Below are positions 58,724-64,000 of a DNA stretch of 64,000 bases, in pieces (position 1 is the stretch's first letter; each line of letters opens with the position of its first letter). The notes under the pieces were generated by a model that saw only the letters and a program-made list of their open reading frames with translations, had not been told where the DNA came from and searched no databases. The translations under genes and the position numbers were made by a program. This DNA is from Aureococcus anophagefferens (Eukaryota > Sar > Pelagophyceae > Pelagomonadales > Pelagomonadaceae), in contig NW_008705565.1 in the NCBI RefSeq assembly GCF_000186865.1, positions 1,449,686 through 1,513,685 on the forward strand, read 5' to 3'.

Positions 58724-59671
58724 TTATGCGGCCGCCGGCAGCCTCCGCAGCGCGGCGAGGTCCGCCGCGAACCTGTCGAGCTCCGGCCGCAGCTCCGCGT
58801 CCCAGAAGTCCCGGTCGCGGTGGACGCGCAGCACCGCGAAGTTGGGCCGAGACGAATTGCGCGGGATCCAGGAGACGAGGTCGCACCACTCGCGGTCGCA
58901 GACCGCGAGCTGGCCCTGGATCTGGGCGTAGAATCTCCGCGGGCACTTGGTGAAGGGCCCGTGGTGCGCCTTGTGCCGCTTCGCGAAGGACGTCTTCACC
59001 TCGAGGAGCCCGTGCGAGCCCGCGGCGTCGACGACCAGACCGTCCGGCGACGCGCCGAAGCCGTCGAGCGTCCAGAGGCCCGTCGGCGACACCGCGGCGC
59101 CCGTCGCGCGCGCGTAGTCCTCGACGGCCCGGGGCTCGTGCTTCAGGCCGAAGCGCGTCGCCTCGTTGCCGCGGAACGGCGGCGGCGCCGACGGCAGCCG
59201 CGCCTTGCGCGCGAGCACGTCGGCGCGCGACGCGAAGCGGTAGCGGTCGCGCGCCGCGTCGAACTCGCTCGCCGTCAGGTCGAGGTGCCGCCGCACCTCG
59301 AGCCAGACGGCCTCGTCGTCGCGCTGGCAGAGCGTCGTCGTGTCGTAGGCGACCTCTCGGCCGTCCAGCAGCAAGCTCGCGGTGTTGCGGCCGGAGACGC
59401 CGAGGACCTCGACGCTCGTCGCGGCGCGGAGCGCCGCGCGCGCCGCTTCGTCGACGACGGCGACCGGCGGCGGCGCTGGTGCCTGCACCGGCGCCTGCGC
59501 TGGTGCCTGCTCGTCGACGACCGACGGCTGCAGGAGCCCGCCGCGCTTGCGCAGGAGCGCCTTGCCTCGCACTCGATTCTTCGGCGCCGCGAGCCCCTGC
59601 GCGGCTGGCAGCAGGAGCAGGAGCAGCACCGCAAGTCGAGACATGCCGGCGCGACTGCAGGCGAGTGCCAT
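58724..59671 (-). CDS. YqaJ-family exonuclease with N-terminal signal
   Basis: 315 residues from ATG 59671, or 306 from ATG 59644. The second start gives a clean signal sequence, MSRLAVLLLLLLPAAQGLA. The catalytic part has the lambda-exonuclease-like PD-(D/E)xK layout: GLKHEPRAVEDYARATG, then ASPDGLV (Asp), GLLEVKTSF (Glu and Lys) and YAQIQGQLAVCDREWCD. YqaJ proteins are 5'-3' exonucleases, often from phages but also scattered in algal genomes. A secretory or plastid-bound nuclease is unexpected. Dark-matter possibilities are nutrient scavenging of DNA or organelle DNA processing. GC content is like that of its neighbours, so no sign of recent transfer. Confidence 0.8.
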   Translation of the reverse strand: MALACSRAGMSRLAVLLLLLLPAAQGLAAPKNRVRGKALLRKRGGLLQPSVVDEQAPAQAPVQAPAPPPVAVVDEAARAALRAATSVEVLGVSGRNTASLLLDGREVAYDTTTLCQRDDEAVWLEVRRHLDLTASEFDAARDRYRFASRADVLARKARLPSAPPPFRGNEATRFGLKHEPRAVEDYARATGAAVSPTGLWTLDGFGASPDGLVVDAAGSHGLLEVKTSFAKRHKAHHGPFTKCPRRFYAQIQGQLAVCDREWCDLVSWIPRNSSRPNFAVLRVHRDRDFWDAELRPELDRFAADLAALRRLPAAA

Positions 59672-59829
59672 TGTGCACTGCTAGGGCAACACGGCAATGA
59701 TGCCGTGACATCACATAAGGTTGAAGAAATCAGGCGGCACCGTGCTGATGGGCTGCCCTCAGGCCACCGTGCTGATGGGCTACCCAAAGTTTGGCTAGCC
59801 TCCGAGCTTGTCGCACTTGCCTCGCGGCA

Positions 59830-61284
59830 ATGTCCAACAAGGTCGCGGCGCCCGACGGCGGCTACGCGAAGCTCGACGACGCCAAGGACGCGTCGAAGGA
59901 CGCGTCGTGCGCGCCCCTGGAGGCGCTGGGCAAGCAGGTCCAGCGCTGGCGCGACGCCCAGGAGCCGTCGACGGTGCTGCTCGCCGACGTCGCCGCGACG
60001 CTCTTCTGCTGGCTGGTCTTCGGCGTCTTCTTCTTCCGGCGGTTCTCGCACGGTGGCCAATTCACGTGGGCGTACAGCTTCTACTTCTGCATCAACGTCG
60101 GCTACGGCATCGGCTCCGCGCCGTTCCGGCCGTCGCACGCCGCGGCGCGGCTCGTGCTGTGCGCGTACCTCGTCGCCGGCCAGCTCCTCATCGTCGGCGG
60201 CCTGGGCGCGTACTTCCAGGCGTCGGCCGCGCGGCTCGAGCGCGCCGCGGGCGCCGGGCCGCGGCGGCACCACCTGTCGCTGCTGTCCCTGGGCTACGCC
60301 GTCGTCGTCGGCTGGGGCCTCGTCGTGGGCCGCGCGGCGGGCAAAATGGGCGCCCTCGCGGACTGCCTCGTCTTCTCGCTGACGAACCTGACGACCGCGG
60401 GCCTGAAGGTCGGCCGCTACACGCGCGACAACTGGCTCGCGACGGCGTTCTTCATGCTGGTGGGGGTGCCCTACGCCATGCTCTACTTCTCCGAGGTGTC
60501 CACGGCCCTCTTCGCCTACGACGGCGACGCCGCGGGCCCGGAGGCCGAGTCGCTGCTCCCCGGGTCCCCAGAGCCGTCGCCGCTCGCGAGGCTCCGGCGC
60601 TGGCGGCGGTCGCTGAAAGCGGCGCAGCTCCAGGCCCTGGACCTGCTGGCCCTCTTCGCCGCCTGGCTCCTCACCGGCGTCCTCGCCTTCCGCCGCCTCG
60701 GCGACGGCTGGTCGTACGCGTACGCGTTCTACTTCGCGGTAAACACGGGCGTCGGCTGCGGCAGCGCGCCCTACCGCCCCACGTCCGCGCCGGGCAAGTT
60801 CTACGAGTGCGCCCACTGCGTCTTCGGCCAGGTCATCATCATCGGCGGCATCCGGGCCTACTGCCACGGCGCGTCCGAGCGCGCGCGGCGCGCCGCCGCC
60901 GCGGACGCGGGCGTCGCGGCCGCGACCAACCCCGTGCTCACCGTCGGCGGCGCGGTCTACGCGGGCATCCTCGCCTGGGGCCTCTACGTCGGCTACCTCT
61001 GCGGCTACCGGGGCCCCGTGCACCTCCTCTACTACTCCGTCAGCAACGCGACGTCCGCGGGGCTCTTCGTCCGCCAGGGCGACGGCCACGAGGCCTTCCA
61101 CGTCTGGGTCGTCTCCGCGCTCTACCTGCTCGTCGCCGTGCCCTACACCATGTTCTGGTTCAGCGAGATCACGTCCGTCGTCTTCGCGCAGCACGAGCAG
61201 GCCGTCGTCACGCGGCGCCGGTCCCTCCGCGACTTCAAGCACCGCATCCGCGCGCTCGTCCGGCCGTCCGCGGGGCTCGCGTAA
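59830..61284 (+). CDS. Duplicated K2P-like channel protein (eight helices, four pore-like loops)
   Basis: A 484-residue single exon from ATG 59830. It consists of two homologous halves. Each has helix, pore-like loop, helix, helix, pore-like loop, helix. Half one: TVLLADVAATLFCWLVFG, then FYFCINVGYGIGSAPFRP, later FSLTNLTTAGLKVGR. Half two: LLALFAAWLLTGVLAFRR, then FYFAVNTGVGCGSAPYRP, later YSVSNATSAGLFVRQ. This is the topology of two-pore-domain potassium channels, and VGYGIG resembles the potassium filter TxGYG. The other loops have lost the GYG tyrosine. A potassium-channel-like monomer or a descendant with new function is inferred. A signal-less cytosolic N-terminus precedes the first helix. 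Confidence 0.72.
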   Translation: MSNKVAAPDGGYAKLDDAKDASKDASCAPLEALGKQVQRWRDAQEPSTVLLADVAATLFCWLVFGVFFFRRFSHGGQFTWAYSFYFCINVGYGIGSAPFRPSHAAARLVLCAYLVAGQLLIVGGLGAYFQASAARLERAAGAGPRRHHLSLLSLGYAVVVGWGLVVGRAAGKMGALADCLVFSLTNLTTAGLKVGRYTRDNWLATAFFMLVGVPYAMLYFSEVSTALFAYDGDAAGPEAESLLPGSPEPSPLARLRRWRRSLKAAQLQALDLLALFAAWLLTGVLAFRRLGDGWSYAYAFYFAVNTGVGCGSAPYRPTSAPGKFYECAHCVFGQVIIIGGIRAYCHGASERARRAAAADAGVAAATNPVLTVGGAVYAGILAWGLYVGYLCGYRGPVHLLYYSVSNATSAGLFVRQGDGHEAFHVWVVSALYLLVAVPYTMFWFSEITSVVFAQHEQAVVTRRRSLRDFKHRIRALVRPSAGLA

Positions 61285-61352
61285 CACTGCCAACAGACCG
61301 CCGTTACGCGGCGCGCGCGGCCAAAATCTCAAAATCGCCGGGCGGCGGCCGC

Positions 61353-62441
61353 TCAGTGGCCGTTGGTCTCGGCCTTGACGGTGCCGACGAAGCGGTCGCC
61401 CTTGCCAAAGTCCGTGACGATGTCCGTGCCGGCCATGCGCGCCTCGAACTGCGCGTCGAGCGCGTCCGACTGCGCGACGGTGAAGTTCGCGCGCCAGCCG
61501 CCCGACGCGCCGGAGCGGAAGTGGGTCGCCGAGCCCATGCGCTGGACGCCCGTGGACTTGCGGCGCTCGTGGTCCTTCTTCATGGAGTCGAAGGACGACG
61601 CGGCGACGACCTTGGCGAGGAGCTCGTCGTCGACGTCGACGTCTATAAAGGCCGCGATGCGCTTGACGGACGTCTCGACGTCGGCCTTCATGTCCTCGAA
61701 GCTCAGGAAGAGGAGGCGGTCCCCGATGTCGTCCTTCGCCGTCCGCCAGCCCAGGACGTGGTCGAACCAGGAGCCCTGGCCCACGTTGCCGTCGAGGAAG
61801 AGGCCGACGAAGTGGTCCCAGGGCCCCGTGTACTTGAACGCGGGCAGGCCCAGGTAGTGCTTGTACATGGACGCGCAGGCGTCCTTCGGGTTGCGCGTCA
61901 CGACGATGATCTTGCCCTTGGAGAAGCGGCCCGCGCAGGGCAGGAGCGCGTAGGGCGCGTGCGTCTTGAACGTCCGCCGGCCGCCGAAGGCCGCGTCGCC
62001 GTCGCCGCGGACGAGCTTGTCGAAGGCCGCGTCGATTTTGGCCGCGTCGCCCTTGGCCTGGCGCGTCGCGATGGAGAACTCGCGGTCGACCCAGGGCGAC
62101 TGCTCCATCGGGTCCGTGACCTTGGACGCGTCGCCCTTGGCCAGCAGCAGGAGCACCATCTGCTGCATCCACGTCGTGCCGCACTTGGGGTACGTCGCGA
62201 TGAGGACGTCGCCCTCCCGCGACCAGTCCTCGCCCATGAGCCGGTCGATGGCCGCCTCCGACGCGAAGGGCGGGTAGCAGACGCCGTGGACCATGCGGTA
62301 GGCGTAGCCGTGCTCCGGGTCCATGAGCGACGGCGGGTCCTTGGGCTTCTCCGGCTCCGGGTTCGTCGCGGGGCACATCATGCCGAAGACCGAGTTGAGC
62401 CAGCTCGGCGCGCCGCTCTCGTCCTTCGCAGCCGCCGCCAT
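61353..62441 (-). CDS. Cytosolic-type sulfotransferase
   Basis: A 362-residue protein from ATG 62441. It has the PAPS-binding 5'-phosphosulfate loop TYPKCGTTWMQQM. The 3'-phosphate site is VVTRNPKDACASMYKHYL. The C-terminal RSGASGGWRANFT matches the RKGxxGDWKNxF motif. The family moves sulfate from PAPS to hydroxyl or amine acceptors. No signal or membrane helix, so cytosolic, although a short hydrophobic stretch (WLNSVFGMMCPA) lies at the N-terminus. Acceptor unknown. Its start is only 106 bases from the divergent coiled-coil gene. Confidence 0.9.
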   Translation of the reverse strand: MAAAAKDESGAPSWLNSVFGMMCPATNPEPEKPKDPPSLMDPEHGYAYRMVHGVCYPPFASEAAIDRLMGEDWSREGDVLIATYPKCGTTWMQQMVLLLLAKGDASKVTDPMEQSPWVDREFSIATRQAKGDAAKIDAAFDKLVRGDGDAAFGGRRTFKTHAPYALLPCAGRFSKGKIIVVTRNPKDACASMYKHYLGLPAFKYTGPWDHFVGLFLDGNVGQGSWFDHVLGWRTAKDDIGDRLLFLSFEDMKADVETSVKRIAAFIDVDVDDELLAKVVAASSFDSMKKDHERRKSTGVQRMGSATHFRSGASGGWRANFTVAQSDALDAQFEARMAGTDIVTDFGKGDRFVGTVKAETNGH

Positions 62442-62547
62442 AGCTGCGACGTGTTGGAGAGCTCAGCCAATCCCTGTCTTAGCCGTGGCAATTTCGCTTC
62501 ACCATGCATCCTTGAAGCTTGCCCGATGGTTTAGGGCAGCCTCGATC

Positions 62548-63518
62548 ATGCAGGCGTCGAAGAAGCCTCCGTCCGCGGGCCGCGGCCGGGGCGGCGCGGC
62601 GCCGGCGGCCAAGGAGCGCAAGCTGGCGGCGAAGCCGCGCATGTCGGCGCGCAAGGGCGCGAACCAGGCGACGGCGAGCAGCGCCGCGCGGCGCCAGGCG
62701 ACGGCGGCGCCCCGGGACCAGCGGCGCGACAAGGGCCTCGACGAGTCGGCGACGACGCGCGAGGTGCGCGCGCTCATCGAGCGCGTCCGGCTCGAGCAGG
62801 GCCTCGAGGGCGCCGCGGCGCCGGCCGCGGCGCCCGCCGCGCCGCTGCCCGTCGTGCCGCCCGCCGCGCGGGGCAAGGCCGACGCCCGGCGCCGGCGCGA
62901 GAGCCCCAAGGCGCGGCCCGCCGCCGCCGCGCGGCCGCCGCCGCCGCCGCCCGCGCCCGCGCCCGCGCCGCCGCCGCCGCCGCTTCGCGAGCCTCGAGCC
63001 CGAGGCGCCCGCGCGGACGCCGCCGGCCGCCCGACGACGACGACCTCGACGCCAAGGAGGAGCACCTCGAGCAGCACCGGAAGGTCCTCGAGAAGCAGAT
63101 GCAGGCCGTCAAGCGCCAGCGCGCGGCGCTCCTGCTCCAGCGGCGCGAGCGCGAGCTCCGCGACGCCGCGGCGCGGAGCCTCGAGGCGGACCGCGTCGCC
63201 GACGGCGAGGCCGCGGAGCGCGACGTCGCCGCGCTCCGCCTCGAGCTCGAGCGGCGCGAGGCCGACTGCGAGGCGCGCCGCGCGGCGCTCAAGCGCGAGA
63301 TGGACCGCCTCTGCCGCGACTACGAGGACGCGGCGAGCGCCGCGCTCGAGCTCCGCGCGGAATTCGAAGCGGGCGAGGAGGAGATTCGCGTCGCCGCGCG
63401 CGCCAAGGCCGACGCGCGCGCGAAGCGCAGCGACGCCGCGATCCGCGCGCAGCTCGAGAAGGAGGCCCTCGCCCTCGGCTTCCGCATGTCCCCGCGCGGG
63501 GGCGACGGCGGCGGGTAA
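62548..63518 (+). CDS. Coiled-coil protein with an apparent frameshift
   Basis: From ATG 62548 a basic, Ala/Arg/Pro-rich frame (MQASKKPPSAGRGRGGAAPA) runs into a proline run near 62940-62985. A coiled coil in a different frame then follows from about 63033 (DDDDLDAKEEHLEQHRKVLE, then LRLELERREADCEARRAALK) to TAA 63516-63518. A frame change of two bases is required near 62985-63030. No convincing intron of the right length is visible there, so an indel in the proline-coding run is likeliest. No enzymatic motif is present. Function unknown. Confidence 0.6.
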
Positions 63519-63601
63519 CCAAGGGGGTGTTTGGTGATCCCCGCGACGACGCTCCGGCGCGCGGCGAACGGCCCGGGCACCACCCCCCGGACGCGAGACC
63601 G

Positions 63602-64000
63602 TTAGCCCATGGACGCCATGGCCTCCATCTCCTCCCAGAGGTCGTCCTTCTCCGCGAAGGGGTGCGTCGCGCGCTCGAGGATGGTCCTGACCATGCGCTT
63701 GACGTCGAGGATCGCGCGCTCCTCGCCCTGGGCGTCCGTGCTCATCTTGTAGTCGATGGTGATGGCGTCGTCGGGCTCGGCGCCGCCGGGGAGGAAGAGG
63801 ATCGCGGGCGTCGTGTTCACCTGGGAGAAGGGCGGCGCGGCGACGTCGTTCGCGCGGTTGTCGATGGCGCCGAACTTGACGCGCGGCTCGTGCTCGAAGA
63901 GGTGGGCGACGCCGTCGACGTGGGGCCAGAGCTGGTGGCAGGAGAGGCAGTCCTTCTGGACGAGGTAGACGACCAAATCGTCGTCCGTGGCGACGAAGTC
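63602..64000 (-). CDS. Thioredoxin-like domain protein (5' partial)
   Basis: The frame ends at TAA 63604-63602 and is open through the window end, so the N-terminus is missing. The visible 132 residues include VVYLVQKDCLSCHQLWPHVD, with a CLSC redox-type motif after a strand. They also include VNTTPAILFLPGGAEPDDAI, with the cis-proline of thioredoxin folds. A helical, Met-rich end (KDDLWEEMEAMASMG) follows. The family transfers electrons or serves as a chaperone. The missing part prevents a subtype. Confidence 0.7.
   Translation of the reverse strand, partial: DFVATDDDLVVYLVQKDCLSCHQLWPHVDGVAHLFEHEPRVKFGAIDNRANDVAAPPFSQVNTTPAILFLPGGAEPDDAITIDYKMSTDAQGEERAILDVKRMVRTILERATHPFAEKDDLWEEMEAMASMG

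Noticed and set aside
59737..59785. Two copies of CACCGTGCTGATGGGCT upstream of the K2P-like gene
   Set aside because: A single 27-bp tandem duplication in a divergent promoter; too little to assign a regulatory role.
59275..62376. 1,033-codon minus-strand frame across three genes
   Set aside because: It overlaps the channel and sulfotransferase genes in the wrong frame and has unnatural Arg/Ala/Gly/Pro composition.

Overview
This window is nuclear DNA of a very GC-rich, gene-dense, intron-poor single-celled eukaryote. It encodes RNA polymerase II with a heptad tail, ribosomal protein uL15, spliceosomal introns, a Golgi GOT1 protein and N-glycosylated membrane proteins. The best guess is a pelagophyte stramenopile close to Aureococcus anophagefferens. 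That rests on base composition, the gene mix and many ~200-bp introner elements flanked by 8-bp target duplications. It is an inference; no species-specific marker was tested.

Layout. 1-13.5 kb: a kelch-BTB protein (5' end outside the window), a coiled-coil protein, uL15 (minus), the complete RPB1 gene in four exons, and an RS/RGG zinc-finger protein. 13.6-25 kb: a WD40-ion-channel fusion, a leucine-repeat protein, a PDAT/LCAT acyltransferase (minus), a site-2-protease-like M50 peptidase, and a three-repeat MYB protein with extra repeated modules (minus). 25-45 kb: a SNF2 helicase, a two-pore cation channel, a hypothetical protein (minus), a large NRPS-like adenylation-carrier-membrane protein (minus), a CoA-type Nudix hydrolase, a vWA membrane protein with a dense N-glycosylation stalk (minus), an RCC1-type protein and a small PAM2 protein (minus). 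46-64 kb: a soluble-type adenylyl cyclase running into a 152-base N gap, a GT4 glycosyltransferase (minus), a WW/glycine-zipper protein, a START-like protein, an ankyrin protein, a SAM-domain membrane protein with six exons, GOT1, a YqaJ-type nuclease, an eight-helix K2P-like protein, a sulfotransferase, a coiled-coil protein and a thioredoxin-like protein cut by the window end. Genes are mostly unrelated housekeeping and signalling genes, often in close divergent pairs, not in pathways.

The unifying feature is a population of eight introner-type insertions, each making one intron. Two families (203 bp and 192 bp) have different terminal inverted repeats but share an internal core. A third, 80-bp element belongs to neither. 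Every copy has an 8-bp target duplication beginning with G then C or T. In every reading-frame-consistent splice model the first duplication supplies the 5' splice site and the element supplies the AG. Six of the eight therefore use GC rather than GT donors, and several ordinary introns here also need GC donors.

No rRNA, tRNA, CRISPR or autonomous transposase gene was seen. Three membrane proteins with unusual architecture (WD40-channel fusion, single-chain double K2P, glycan-stalk vWA protein) and the NRPS-like synthetase are the most interesting coding content.
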